From Chloracidobacterium sp. UBA3360 (lineage in GTDB: Bacteria; Acidobacteriota; Blastocatellia; Pyrinomonadales; Pyrinomonadaceae): 56,845 bases of DNA. Shown here in pieces: positions 32,360 to 40,371 of this stretch. The stretch is taken from contig DEQS01000045.1 of the NCBI GenBank assembly GCA_002360555.1, positions 1 through 56,845 of the forward strand, in the 5' to 3' direction. The notes beneath the pieces are model-generated. The model worked only from the letters and a program-made list of their open reading frames with translations, was not told the origin of the DNA and ran no database searches. Each line of letters begins with the position of its first letter. Positions within the stretch are counted from its first letter, which is position 1. Position numbers and translations under genes: made by a program.

Positions 32360-33268
32360 TTATGCTCCCGCCGCTGCCATATGTCTACGAATTGCCGGCA
32401 AGATCGCCTGAGCTAATAGTGTATTGTCGGCGGCATCCATTTCCGATACGACAAAAACCGCATGATGGTCTAACTGAAAACCCGAAGCATTAAGCGAGCC
32501 TTCAAATCGGAGATTTTCCGGCCCGTCAGCCGCAGTCGGCAGATCGGTATCGGCGACGAGCACAGAGATCAGCTTGCCCTGACGCTGCAAAACGATGTGT
32601 GCAAATCGACGGCCATTATAGATGCACGAATGCGCCTCAAGAAACTTTATCCGCGACTGAGCCTGGCCCTCAAAAATGTCTTTTGCAGCGGCAAAGATCG
32701 TCTTGTCGATATCCTTATTTGCCTCCCCGTATTTCTTTGCGGCCTCGTCAAGCGAGACCGGGTTTTCCGCTAGGTTAAATTTGACCGCACAGTTTTTATG
32801 ATCGCCAACGGCGTGCTCCGTCAACTCTTTCCACCCGACCTTTACAGCCTCGACTAGACGGGCCTTGTTGGCCTCGATCAACGTGTCGTTTTGGTTATTC
32901 GCATTTACCGTCACCTGTGAACGCGGCGAACGCAAGAACAAAAATGCTCCGATTACGATCAGGATCGTGCACGCGAATCCGATCGCAGGAATGAACGGAC
33001 GAGACGTAAGACGCTGCCAACCACTGGGCCGCAGAGATGTCTGTTTGAGCTCGGCGGTAAGACGCGTGACAAATGCGGGTTCGGCGTTTAGCTCAGGCAT
33101 CGCCATGACCGCTCTACGAACACGGCTACGTAGTTCTCGGCAATCGGCAAGAAAGACGCGACATTCGCCGCAGTTTTCGAGATGCCGCAGCACGTCGTGA
33201 TTCGTCTCAACGAGCAGTTCGTCGCTGAGATACGAGTCGATCATTCTCCTAATTTCCTGACATTCCAT
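32360..33268 (-). CDS. zf-HC2 anti-sigma factor with a large periplasmic domain
   Basis: The 302-residue protein starts with a zinc-binding anti-sigma domain (His29, Cys33, Cys36 in HLENCGEC; Cys3 may be the fourth ligand), which holds the ECF sigma factor in the cytoplasm. A transmembrane helix covers about 90-111, and residues 115-302 form an outside domain of about 190 residues with one conserved-looking KNCAVKFNLAENPVSLDEAA segment. The size of that domain suggests direct sensing of an envelope signal. It lies six bases after the sigma gene, the standard layout. Confidence 0.88.
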   Translation of the reverse strand: MECQEIRRMIDSYLSDELLVETNHDVLRHLENCGECRVFLADCRELRSRVRRAVMAMPELNAEPAFVTRLTAELKQTSLRPSGWQRLTSRPFIPAIGFACTILIVIGAFLFLRSPRSQVTVNANNQNDTLIEANKARLVEAVKVGWKELTEHAVGDHKNCAVKFNLAENPVSLDEAAKKYGEANKDIDKTIFAAAKDIFEGQAQSRIKFLEAHSCIYNGRRFAHIVLQRQGKLISVLVADTDLPTAADGPENLRFEGSLNASGFQLDHHAVFVVSEMDAADNTLLAQAILPAIRRHMAAAGA

Positions 33269-33274
33269 GATCTC

Positions 33275-33823
33275 TTATCCCTGGGCGGCGATGCCGTGAT
33301 CTCTGGCCGATTTAGCCAACACCTGTCTCAACAGCCGCCGTCCGCGATGAAGCCGCGACATTACCGTGCCGATGGGCAACCCCATAAGATCGGCCGCCTC
33401 CTTGTATGAAAACTCTTCGACATCGGTCAAAAGCACTACGCTGAGATACTTTTCGGGCAATCCTTTTAGTGCCCCTAAGATGTCCTCATCGGTTATCTCT
33501 TGAGGAATAGGAGGCTCAAAGGCGACCGTTTCGGCGATCTGCTCCTCGGTATCTTCGACGAGCTTTAGCTGGCCGAGCTTCATCCTACGTTTTCCGTTCA
33601 CGCGGTAAAGTATCGTTATCAACCAGGCGCGGCAGTTTGTATCTGGAGCGTAACGATGAAAACTCTTTAGCGCCTGTACAAAAGTTTCCTGCGTCAGATC
33701 CTCGGCGATCGTCGTGTCTCCGGCGAGCCATCTTGCAACCCTAAACACGTCCGGCATCAACGGCAAAGCCTCAGCCTCAAAGGCTGCCCAATTATTTTGC
33801 TGCTTTCCCCCGATCCCAAACAT
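33275..33823 (-). CDS. ECF-family RNA polymerase sigma factor
   Basis: From ATG 33823 the protein has 182 residues; the frame is open to 33886. Region 2 spans FRVARWLAGDTTIAEDLTQE and the region-2.4 CRAWLITILYRVNGKRRM segment that reads the -10 element. Region 4 holds the helix-turn-helix FSYKEAADLMGLPIGTVMSR. It heads a reverse-strand unit of sigma, anti-sigma, cytochrome b, molybdopterin reductase and probably the transferase, so that set is likely its regulon core. No Shine-Dalgarno marks any of the candidate starts. Confidence 0.92.
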   Translation of the reverse strand: MFGIGGKQQNNWAAFEAEALPLMPDVFRVARWLAGDTTIAEDLTQETFVQALKSFHRYAPDTNCRAWLITILYRVNGKRRMKLGQLKLVEDTEEQIAETVAFEPPIPQEITDEDILGALKGLPEKYLSVVLLTDVEEFSYKEAADLMGLPIGTVMSRLHRGRRLLRQVLAKSARDHGIAAQG

Positions 33824-33986
33824 AAGTAAACGGGCCGCCATAAATCCAATGTCCAATACCGCTCTAATTATTCCACGATGTTGCAAAAAAGAGGTGTTGG
33901 AATAAACCTCCGTTCGTTGGGCATTTTAGATTTGACGGCACCCGGCCATTGCAGGCCTGACTTTGCCGACGATGGAGAAAATAAAA

Positions 33987-34415
33987 ATGAAAAGATCAAT
34001 GATGATATTTGTACTTAGTTTACTGCTCTTAGCTGGCTCGGTCATGTCAGCTTCGGCCCAGGAAATAATGGCTAAATCTGACAAGATGATGCCGGATGAC
34101 CAGCGGCCGGTCGTTGTGTTTATCCGCGCCGACTGGTGTCCGTATTGTAAAAGGCTCGAGCCAAAAATGGCCGATCTCGTCGAACAATACGGCGACAAAC
34201 TCAAATTCGTCACACTCGACATCACCAACCAGGCAGCGACCGAAAGATCAGTGCTGATCGCTAAAGAAGCCGGTCTCGCCGAATTTTTTGAGATGAACAA
34301 GACCAAAGCGTCCACGATGGCTATCTTTAAGGACAAGAAGAGAGTCTATACGCTGTATCACAATTCCGATGAAAAAGACGTCGCGGCGGCATTTGAAAAA
34401 GCTTTGAAGGAGTAA
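33987..34415 (+). CDS. secreted thioredoxin-fold protein (CPYC)
   Basis: From ATG 33987 the protein has 142 residues: a signal peptide (1-25, ending SASAQ) and one thioredoxin domain with active site WCPYC (Cys51/Cys54). The next helix KRLEPKMADLVEQYG and the cis-Pro region (here KASTMAIFKDKK, with Met-Ala instead of the usual Thr-Pro) are visible. It probably reduces or rearranges disulfides in the periplasm. A GGAGA site supports the start. It is six bases from the next thioredoxin-like gene, an operon that faces away from the sigma-factor unit. Confidence 0.86.
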   Translation: MKRSMMIFVLSLLLLAGSVMSASAQEIMAKSDKMMPDDQRPVVVFIRADWCPYCKRLEPKMADLVEQYGDKLKFVTLDITNQAATERSVLIAKEAGLAEFFEMNKTKASTMAIFKDKKRVYTLYHNSDEKDVAAAFEKALKE

Positions 34416-34421
34416 GCGAAA

Positions 34422-35051
34422 ATGAAGCAATACTCAGTATTCACGTTTGTTTTGGTTTGCTGTGGAGCTCTGACTGCTTTGAGTTGCGGCAAGATATCAA
34501 CCGCGCGAACTTTCGCTTTCAATGTTGAGACAATCCCTGACACGCAAGCATTTATGCCGCTCGCTGCCGACCCCCTCGCAGGGGATTCGTCCGAGGACGT
34601 ATTGATCCCGGCGGCAAAGGCGCGTAAGGCACCCGAATTGACCAAGGGTGAATGGATCAATTCCGACGCCCTCACCCTAGCCGGTCTAAAAGGTAGGGTC
34701 GTTTATATCGAGTTTTGGACATTCGGATGTTACAACTGCATCAACACACTACCGGCGGTCAAAGGTTACGACAAAAAGTTTCGTGATAAAGGGCTGACCG
34801 TTATCGGGATCGAGACGCCTGAGTTTGACTCGGAGCGTGTCCTCAACAACCTCGTCTCTGCAGTTAAGAAGCGCGGCATCGAGTACCCGGTTCTCACTGA
34901 TTATGGTTCTAAAAATTGGGAAGCCTACAGCGTTAATGCCTGGCCGACGATCGTTATCATCGACAAACAGGGCCGTATTCGTTACCGCCACATCGGCGAA
35001 GGCGCGTATGACACGCAGGAGCGGGTGATCGAAACTTTACTTGCGGAATAA
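34422..35051 (+). CDS. lipoprotein thioredoxin of the TlpA/AhpC-TSA type
   Basis: The 209-residue protein has a lipoprotein signal (LTALSC, Cys22), a linker of about 45 residues, and a thioredoxin-like domain with FGCYNC (Cys103/Cys106), GLTVIGIETPEF and the cis-Pro in AWPTIVIID. The form is close to the thioredoxin domain found in NHL/DipZ-type redox proteins. Together with the preceding CPYC protein it would form an extracytoplasmic reducing pathway that could serve MsrB and other exported enzymes nearby. Confidence 0.87.
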   Translation: MKQYSVFTFVLVCCGALTALSCGKISTARTFAFNVETIPDTQAFMPLAADPLAGDSSEDVLIPAAKARKAPELTKGEWINSDALTLAGLKGRVVYIEFWTFGCYNCINTLPAVKGYDKKFRDKGLTVIGIETPEFDSERVLNNLVSAVKKRGIEYPVLTDYGSKNWEAYSVNAWPTIVIIDKQGRIRYRHIGEGAYDTQERVIETLLAE

Positions 35052-35060
35052 GTGGTGTCG

Positions 35061-35354
35061 CTACCAGTTGACCTTGCCTTCTTGCGAGGTGTCGATCTGG
35101 GTTAGCTCGACGCCTTCGTTGTAGAAAAAGATCTTCATGTTGTCGAAGAGGAACTGGTGCGAATCGGGATTTGAGACATCGAGTCCAAAGTGGTTGATGA
35201 GCTGTTTTTGCTTTTCCTGCCACTCGGCCCAGCAATTCTGACACATCTCTTCGCCGATCTGCTGCCCAAGCTCGGTCGGGATCGGAGCGTAACCAAGCGG
35301 TTCGTTTTTCTGCCCGCAACGGGCACATTTAAATTTGTCACCAAATAAAGCCAT
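35061..35354 (-). CDS. YggX-like Fe(II)-trafficking protein with two added CxxC pairs
   Basis: From ATG 35354 the protein has 97 residues. The segment ELGQQIGEEMCQNCWAEWQE followed by KQKQLINHFGLDVSN and FDNMKIFF matches YggX, which protects Fe-S clusters and helps handle iron under oxidative stress. Classic YggX has a single conserved Cys near the N-terminus; this protein has CARC (10/13) and CQNC (38/41), enough to bind zinc or an iron cofactor. It sits among peroxiredoxin and thioredoxin genes. The frame to 35390 would reach into a palindromic repeat and is not used. Confidence 0.8.
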   Translation of the reverse strand: MALFGDKFKCARCGQKNEPLGYAPIPTELGQQIGEEMCQNCWAEWQEKQKQLINHFGLDVSNPDSHQFLFDNMKIFFYNEGVELTQIDTSQEGKVNW

Positions 35355-35362
35355 AAGATTAT

Positions 35363-35444
35363 TTAGCCACAGATTAACACAGATGGACACAGATACTAAT
35401 CGAATTATTATCAGTCTTTATCTGTGTGCATCGGTGGATAATTA
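35363..35444. repeat. CACAGAT-family intergenic palindrome, copy 1
   Basis: The left arm reads GCCACAGATTAACACAGATG and continues GACACAGAT; the right arm carries the reverse complement with mismatches (about 22 of 30 pairs). The units CACAGAT recur three times per arm. A second copy of the same family lies at 37521-37613. Confidence 0.75.
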
Positions 35445-35457
35445 CCGTTGTCCTGAT

Positions 35458-35913
35458 CTAGTATCCCTGCGCAAGTAAAATTGCGGCGAGTACATCGTCG
35501 TCCGAGGGTTTAAATAAGCTGACAGGCTGGGCTTTGTGATATGCCACCTTGCCCTCGACGTCGATCACAACAACCCCGCGTGCCGAGCGTCCCGGCAGCC
35601 ATGATTTCATATCGTACATTTCCGAAACCTTTCGATCGCCATCAGACAGCAGCCGCAGCGGTAATTGGTTTTTCTCGGCAAAATCCTGATGTGACTCGAC
35701 CGTATCCGTCGAGATACCAACAACCTCAGCACCGGTCGCCTGATACTCAGACCAATGGTCCCGCACTGAACAAAGCTGAGCCGTGCAAACCGGTGTGTTA
35801 TCGCCGGGGTAAAACAACAACACGACTGTACGTCCTTTGTAATTACTTAACGTCCAGTCATTACCCTCGCCATCTTTTAACGTGAAATCAGGTGCTGAAT
35901 TGCCAGTGTTCAT
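35458..35913 (-). CDS. bcp: peroxiredoxin of the BCP/PrxQ type
   Basis: The 151-residue protein reduces hydrogen peroxide and organic peroxides with a peroxidatic cysteine. NTPVCTAQLC supplies Cys43 (peroxidatic) and Cys48 (resolving), the five-residue spacing of atypical 2-Cys PrxQ enzymes, in a family-length protein. It begins MNTGNSAPDFTLKDGEGNDW and lacks a signal peptide, so it is cytoplasmic. The start overlaps the stop of the radical SAM gene by four bases, hence cotranscription with it. Confidence 0.93.
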   Translation of the reverse strand: MNTGNSAPDFTLKDGEGNDWTLSNYKGRTVVLLFYPGDNTPVCTAQLCSVRDHWSEYQATGAEVVGISTDTVESHQDFAEKNQLPLRLLSDGDRKVSEMYDMKSWLPGRSARGVVVIDVEGKVAYHKAQPVSLFKPSDDDVLAAILLAQGY

Positions 35914-36929
35914 ATCGTCTCCTTTTGAAAATCTCTGATATCCCTAAACGGTTTATCCGCGTCCGTAAAATCCGGTCGGTAGTAATGTGACGCCGATTCG
36001 TATTCCTGCATAAAGCCTTCTTCCATCCCAAGGTCATCGAGCAAAGAGACCGCCTCGAACCACTCACCTTCGGAAATGCGGCGAGACAATAAGATGTAGC
36101 GGTCGTCGGTGGCGGCTTTGTTGGTGGCGTAATATTGTGCCATCAGCGAGATCGCTGTTTTGGGCGAAAGTTCGTCGCGGATCCAACGTAGGTTTTCCTC
36201 GATACCAGCGATGTCGTTTGGCAAAACGAGTAGGCGGATCATCAGCCCTCGTTTTAGTAGGCCGTCTTCGCCAAAAACGAGAGTGTCGCCCATTTGCCGG
36301 TGCATTTCTTTTATGGCAGCACGGGCGTGTTCTTTGTAATTGCGGACCTTTGAATACTGAAACCCCGCATCCGAATCGGCGTATTTGAGATCGGGCAGAT
36401 AAATATCGACTATGCCGTCGAGCAGCCGCAAAACTTCGACCGAGTCGTATGCGTTGGTGTTGTACACGATCGGCAAACGCAGGCCTTTTTCCGCAGCGAT
36501 CAAGACTGCACGAGTCATCTGCGGAGCAAAGTGCGTCGGCGAGACAAAACCTATGTTGTGACAACCGCGATCCTGTAGCTCGAGCATCATCTCGGCTAGG
36601 CGTTCGTGGGTTATCTCGTTCTTTTTCTGCTCTTTGTGAGTTTGTGAGATCTGATAATTTTGGCAATAGACACAACGGAGATTGCAGTTACCGAAAAAGA
36701 TATTTCCGGCTCCGTTTGTCCCGCTGAGGCAAGGCTCTTCGCCAAAATGAGCCGTGTAGCTCGAGACGATAGGCAAACGGCCGGAGTAACAGGCGGCGAT
36801 CTCATCCTTGAGGCGGTCGTTGCCGCAGTCTTTTGGGCAGACGGTGCATGAACGCAGTAGCTCTTCGAGAGCCAAAACGCGCTGCTCGAGCTTATTCTCC
36901 GCCAAGAGTGTCAGGTATTTTGCGTGCAT
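35910..36929 (-). CDS. radical SAM protein, PflX-like (COG1313)
   Basis: The 339-residue protein resembles the 'putative pyruvate formate-lyase activating enzyme' group. The radical SAM motif CNLRCVYC (Cys82, Cys86, Cys89) binds the 4Fe-4S cluster; an N-terminal CTVCPKDC (28, 31, 35) may bind a second metal site. The group's true substrate is not established. It overlaps the DUF2721 gene upstream by 38 bases and the peroxiredoxin gene downstream by four, so the three are expressed together. Confidence 0.87.
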   Translation of the reverse strand: MHAKYLTLLAENKLEQRVLALEELLRSCTVCPKDCGNDRLKDEIAACYSGRLPIVSSYTAHFGEEPCLSGTNGAGNIFFGNCNLRCVYCQNYQISQTHKEQKKNEITHERLAEMMLELQDRGCHNIGFVSPTHFAPQMTRAVLIAAEKGLRLPIVYNTNAYDSVEVLRLLDGIVDIYLPDLKYADSDAGFQYSKVRNYKEHARAAIKEMHRQMGDTLVFGEDGLLKRGLMIRLLVLPNDIAGIEENLRWIRDELSPKTAISLMAQYYATNKAATDDRYILLSRRISEGEWFEAVSLLDDLGMEEGFMQEYESASHYYRPDFTDADKPFRDIRDFQKETI

Positions 36930-37512
36930 TCTTGATCTTTGCCGTCTTCATCCCCTTGCTTTTGCCTTTGCGGCTGTACTTGCTGGCAACCTCTTTCGGG
37001 GCGACCTCTCGGGCAAGCTGCCACGTAAAATCCATCTCCGCGTTGACGGTTGCTGTTGCCATGCGGGTTTCGCGGATCATAAAGATCGTGCCGATAAACA
37101 AGAACATTATGCCGACAATACCGACCGGTATCGGGATCCACCTGTATGTGTTAAAAATGGCAGCGATCGCGATGGTCACGCTGCATAGCACAAACATACC
37201 GAGCCCGTAGTAAAAGGTTTCCATTGCCCGCTGCAATATGCGCGACCGGCTGGTCACTTTGTCGAGTAGATCGACAATGACCTCGACACGTTTGTCGTAG
37301 AGCGGTACATCATCTTTGTCCTCGAGATAGATCAGATCGCTTAGACGTTCCTCAAGTTGGCGGACACGGTCGACGACCCTACCTAATCGTGTCGATGTGG
37401 ACAGCACCAGCGAACCAGTTGCCGATATCAGCAAAGCCGGTGTGACCATCGCCGTCAAAAATTCGATGGTCGAATTTAGAGCGTCCGGATTTATCAGGTC
37501 GTTTGCGGGCAT
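36892..37512 (-). CDS. DUF2721 membrane protein
   Basis: From ATG 37512 the protein has 206 residues. The opening STIEFLTAMVTPALLISATG segment and RLGRVVDRVRQLEERLSDL are typical of DUF2721, a family of inner-membrane proteins without known function. Three hydrophobic helices are visible (about 13-33, 105-125, 133-152), with a charged helical region between the first and second and a Lys/Arg-rich C-terminus. The frame extension to 37548 would run into the neighbouring palindrome. Confidence 0.8.
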   Translation of the reverse strand: MPANDLINPDALNSTIEFLTAMVTPALLISATGSLVLSTSTRLGRVVDRVRQLEERLSDLIYLEDKDDVPLYDKRVEVIVDLLDKVTSRSRILQRAMETFYYGLGMFVLCSVTIAIAAIFNTYRWIPIPVGIVGIMFLFIGTIFMIRETRMATATVNAEMDFTWQLAREVAPKEVASKYSRKGKSKGMKTAKIKNARKIPDTLGGE

Positions 37513-37520
37513 AGGACAAT

Positions 37521-37613
37521 TTTGCCACAGATAAACACAGATGCACACAGATAAGAAGAATTTAGCCTTAATTAATTCTTATCCGTTTTTATCTGTGAAG
37601 ATCTGTGGCTAAT
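37521..37613. repeat. CACAGAT-family intergenic palindrome, copy 2
   Basis: The left arm starts TTTGCCACAGATAAACACAG and the right arm ends ATCTGTGGCTAATT; internal units CACAGAT and GATAAGAA pair across the centre. Sequence and layout match copy 1 at 35363-35444. Its right end overlaps the stop codon of the gene at 37609. Confidence 0.78.
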
Positions 37614-37941
37614 TTTCTTTTAAGACTCTATCGACCTCGCGGCCCATGCGTCCGGTGACCATGTACCACATCATTTTGAAATCGCTGATAAACGACCAGA
37701 GAGGAAAACGAAAACTGGCGGGTTTGTTTTTTTCCACGACAAAATGAGCAAACCACGCAAAGGCATAACCAACGACAAAGAACGCCGGAAAGAAATACCA
37801 ACGCCCCGACCAGACAAACCACGCGAGCAGCAATATCCCCAGCGAAGTGCCGACAAAATGCAGCAGCCGCGTCACAGGTTTGCTGTGTTCTGCAACGTAG
37901 AAGTCCCAAAACTCAGTGAAATTTGTCGGGTTTGTAGTCAT
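37609..37941 (-). CDS. DUF962/Mpo1-like membrane protein
   Basis: The 110-residue protein begins NFTEFWDFYVAEHSKPVTRL and has the conserved LHFVGTSLGI segment and FAHFVVEKNKPASF, the signature of the DUF962 family. The yeast member Mpo1 is a 2-hydroxy fatty acid dioxygenase; the His residues conserved there (EHS, LHF, AHF) are present. Two to three membrane helices are predicted. Its neighbour is a fatty acid desaturase 36 bases upstream, so a role in lipid metabolism is plausible. Confidence 0.85.
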   Translation of the reverse strand: MTTNPTNFTEFWDFYVAEHSKPVTRLLHFVGTSLGILLLAWFVWSGRWYFFPAFFVVGYAFAWFAHFVVEKNKPASFRFPLWSFISDFKMMWYMVTGRMGREVDRVLKEN

Positions 37942-37977
37942 ATTCGCCGCCTCTCCTTATGGGCGAATACTAATACT

Positions 37978-38835
37978 TTATGCGGCCTGTTTCAATTCGA
38001 CGGGCCGTTTGCCTGCGTCAAATTGACGGATATTTTTTGCCCAACCGAGCTTTTCAAAGATACGGATGGCGATCCAATTCATGTCGAACTGATACCACTC
38101 TGTGCCGTGACGCGCCGAGCTCGGCGACATATGGTGATTGTTGTGCCAGCCCTCGCCAAATGTGAGGATCGCGACGAACCAGTTGTTGGTCGAAAGATCG
38201 CCGGTGTCATGCGGGCGTTTGCCATAGAGATGGGCGAGCGAATTTACAAACCACGTAGTATGCCAACCGACGACGACACGGGCCGCGACACCCCAGACGA
38301 CCATCGGCCATCCTCCGATCGCGAACAGAATAAGCGCTGAAACAATGATCGGAACGTAGAAAAATCGTGAGATCAGGACATGGCCGCGGTCTTTTAACAG
38401 ATCTGGCACGTATTTTTTCATCGTCGCTTCGTCGTGGTCTTGAGCTCGTCCCCACACCACCCAACCGATCTGCGGCCACCAAAATCCGGATCGGGCCGAG
38501 TGCGGATCTTTGTCGGTATCGACAAATTTGTGATGCATCCGATGCGTCGCAATCCACTTATCCGGCGGATCTTGCATCGACATCGTCGCAAAAATCGAGA
38601 GGGTATATTCGAGCCATTTCGGCGCCTTAAAACCGCGATGCGTTAGCAGACGGTGCCACCCCAGCCCAACGCCAAGGCTGCCGACGATCCAGTTGCCGAC
38701 GAGCAAGGCGGCAAGATTTTGCCAGCTAAATGTCCATAAGACGGGTATCGCCAGCAGATGAAACGACGCGACGATCGCGACATTTTTCCAGTTCACACCT
38801 CTCCGAGGCGTCTCAAACTCAAGAATGTTTTGCAT
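37978..38835 (-). CDS. membrane fatty acid (acyl-CoA) desaturase, delta-9 type
   Basis: The 285-residue integral membrane di-iron enzyme introduces a double bond into acyl chains. All three His boxes are present: HRLLTH (61-66), HRMHH (98-102) and the C-terminal EGWHNNHH. Four hydrophobic helices flank them. Length fits bacterial acyl-CoA desaturases. It precedes the DUF962 gene on the same strand. A small inverted repeat (GTTA-N6-TAAC, near 38871) in the 105-base region upstream may be a regulator site but is too short to rely on. Confidence 0.9.
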   Translation of the reverse strand: MQNILEFETPRRGVNWKNVAIVASFHLLAIPVLWTFSWQNLAALLVGNWIVGSLGVGLGWHRLLTHRGFKAPKWLEYTLSIFATMSMQDPPDKWIATHRMHHKFVDTDKDPHSARSGFWWPQIGWVVWGRAQDHDEATMKKYVPDLLKDRGHVLISRFFYVPIIVSALILFAIGGWPMVVWGVAARVVVGWHTTWFVNSLAHLYGKRPHDTGDLSTNNWFVAILTFGEGWHNNHHMSPSSARHGTEWYQFDMNWIAIRIFEKLGWAKNIRQFDAGKRPVELKQAA

Positions 38836-38940
38836 TAAGTCGATATGAGGACGGCTAAAATATTACGTTATCAGAGTAACAGGTTAGGAGAGATGCGGTT
38901 GTAATAGATTTGTCAGAAATGCAGAGTCCCGAATGAAAGA

Positions 38941-39369
38941 TCACGAACGGGCTTCTGCAATTTGCTTGAGTTTGGCGTTGCGGTTAGAAACCAGGTCGGT
39001 TAGGTGCCGCTCAATATAAAGCTTATCGACGAGCCTGCCAAGAATGCCTAGCGGCGTTTCCCAAACCAGCGTATCGCGCATAAGCGTGCCGTTCTCAGCA
39101 ATTAGCAATTCGTGTGTGTGCTTAAACGATCGGAAAGAACCATCGACCATCTCGTCGACGATTAGAGTCGGGCGCTCAAATTCTGTGACTTTGACCGTTA
39201 AAGACTGCTCCATCCCGAAATTGTTGCTTTTGAAAGTAACAGTTTGGCCAATGCCAAACTCACCAAAGATCGCTGGCAATGGTTCCTTTTGAATTCGCTT
39301 GTCGCGTATCAGATCAAAACATTCTTCGGCTCGGGCGTAGATGAGGGTTTCTAGGATGATCGTCGGCAT
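38941..39369 (-). CDS. SRPBCC-family protein
   Basis: From ATG 39369 the 142-residue protein fits the polyketide-cyclase/SRPBCC fold: starting MPTIILETLIYARAEECFDL, a FGIGQTVTFKSNNFG strand, and a C-terminal helix LVDKLYIERHLTDLVSNRNA. Such proteins bind hydrophobic ligands. The longer frame to 39423 would overlap the next upstream gene, whose stop at 39372 lies two bases before this start, so the two are probably cotranslated. Confidence 0.82.
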   Translation of the reverse strand: MPTIILETLIYARAEECFDLIRDKRIQKEPLPAIFGEFGIGQTVTFKSNNFGMEQSLTVKVTEFERPTLIVDEMVDGSFRSFKHTHELLIAENGTLMRDTLVWETPLGILGRLVDKLYIERHLTDLVSNRNAKLKQIAEARS

Positions 39370-39371
39370 CG

Positions 39372-39707
39372 CTAGTAATTCACACGAACGTAGTCGGCGA
39401 TGCCAATTCCGATCAGGCAGCACACAAACTTAAGCCCAATACCGACTATCGAAAACACCGGTATCGCAATAAGGGCCGACACGACCCCGGAAAATTGCTT
39501 CTTTTGTAAAAAGTGAACCAGCAAAAATGCTCCGGTGCTCATTACGAGAGTGACCATAATAGCCAGAATAATATATGCCCCAAACCCCCAATTGGCATCG
39601 CTCTCGCTTAACCCGTTCATCGCAACAAGCATGAAAAAGAAGATCACAACGCCCGCGACGATGTTGGCTATCAAGGTAATTAATGCTGCAATTATTTTCG
39701 CGGCCAT
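39372..39707 (-). CDS. small membrane protein (three helices)
   Basis: The 111-residue protein has three hydrophobic helices (about 5-30, 42-66 and 74-98), a short cytoplasmic loop and a polar C-terminus. I do not recognise a family. It lies between the PIN toxin gene (13 bases upstream) and the SRPBCC gene. No Shine-Dalgarno sequence is visible before the ATG. Function unknown. Confidence 0.65.
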   Translation of the reverse strand: MAAKIIAALITLIANIVAGVVIFFFMLVAMNGLSESDANWGFGAYIILAIMVTLVMSTGAFLLVHFLQKKQFSGVVSALIAIPVFSIVGIGLKFVCCLIGIGIADYVRVNY

Positions 39708-39720
39708 AGTTATATAATGA

Positions 39721-40122
39721 CTATTTCCAAAACAATCTTAGACCGTCTTTCTCAAATCCTTTGAATTCGCGGTCCCCGCTAATGAGGATCATTTTTCTAG
39801 AGATCGCCTGCCATATCAGCATCCGATCAAACGGATCAAAGTGCGTGTCCTCAGACAAGTTCTGCTGCGACGCTGCTTCCTCAGCTCCGAGATGGATAAT
39901 AACAAAGCCCATCGTTTGGGCTTCGTCGATCAAATCACTTGCTGTCTTGCCTCCGACATTAAGCCTTTTTGCTCGAAGCTTGATACCTATCTCCCAAAAA
40001 GTAACGGCACTGACAAATACTTCGGTCGAAGTATTCTCCAACACGGTCCTGACTTGTTTCGGAAGTTGGTCCGACTGGCCGTACGCCCAAAGAAATGTAT
40101 GCGTGTCGAGTAGATATCTCAT
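39721..40122 (-). CDS. PIN-domain toxin (VapC-like)
   Basis: The 133-residue protein is a type II toxin ribonuclease. The first acidic residue is Asp6 in LLDTHTFLWA; FWEIGIKLRAKRL gives the conserved Glu, and THFDPFDRMLIWQA the later Asp pair that bind Mg2+. The family (PIN with LLDTHxxLW) cleaves RNA when freed from its antitoxin. Its ATG overlaps the antitoxin stop by four bases (ATGA), so translation of both is coupled and the antitoxin is made first. Confidence 0.92.
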   Translation of the reverse strand: MRYLLDTHTFLWAYGQSDQLPKQVRTVLENTSTEVFVSAVTFWEIGIKLRAKRLNVGGKTASDLIDEAQTMGFVIIHLGAEEAASQQNLSEDTHFDPFDRMLIWQAISRKMILISGDREFKGFEKDGLRLFWK

Positions 40123-40364
40123 CCGCGAAGATCAAGCAGTTCCTCATCGGTCATTTTGAAGTTGTCGGCAAAAACTATCTTCATTTTGCCGTCCATGATA
40201 CCGATCTTTCGTTTCTTCTTTTTCGCTTGTTTTTTTGGAGGGTTGATCTCAGCGACTAGCTTTTTACTCTTGCCGTAAAGAATGCCAAAGCTCTCGCCCT
40301 CTTGCACTTTTTCGAGCACTTCTGAAAACTGCGCTTTAAATTCTCCGACTGATAGGCTTTTCAT
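40119..40364 (-). CDS. Phd/YefM-like antitoxin
   Basis: The 81-residue antitoxin starts MKSLSVGEFKAQFSEVLEKV, the N-terminal dimerising and DNA-binding domain of the Phd/YefM family. A Lys-rich middle (KKQAKKKKRK) leads to a C-terminal toxin-binding tail (ADNFKMTDEELLDLRG). From 40364 it lies about one base downstream of the predicted transcription start, so the mRNA is likely leaderless. It would repress its own promoter through the inverted repeat at 40381-40405. Confidence 0.85.
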   Translation of the reverse strand: MKSLSVGEFKAQFSEVLEKVQEGESFGILYGKSKKLVAEINPPKKQAKKKKRKIGIMDGKMKIVFADNFKMTDEELLDLRG

Positions 40365-40371
40365 AAAGCTA

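Noticed and set aside
38867..38882. GTTA-N6-TAAC inverted repeat upstream of the desaturase as a regulator site
   Set aside because: Four-base arms are expected by chance; no matching regulator gene is near.
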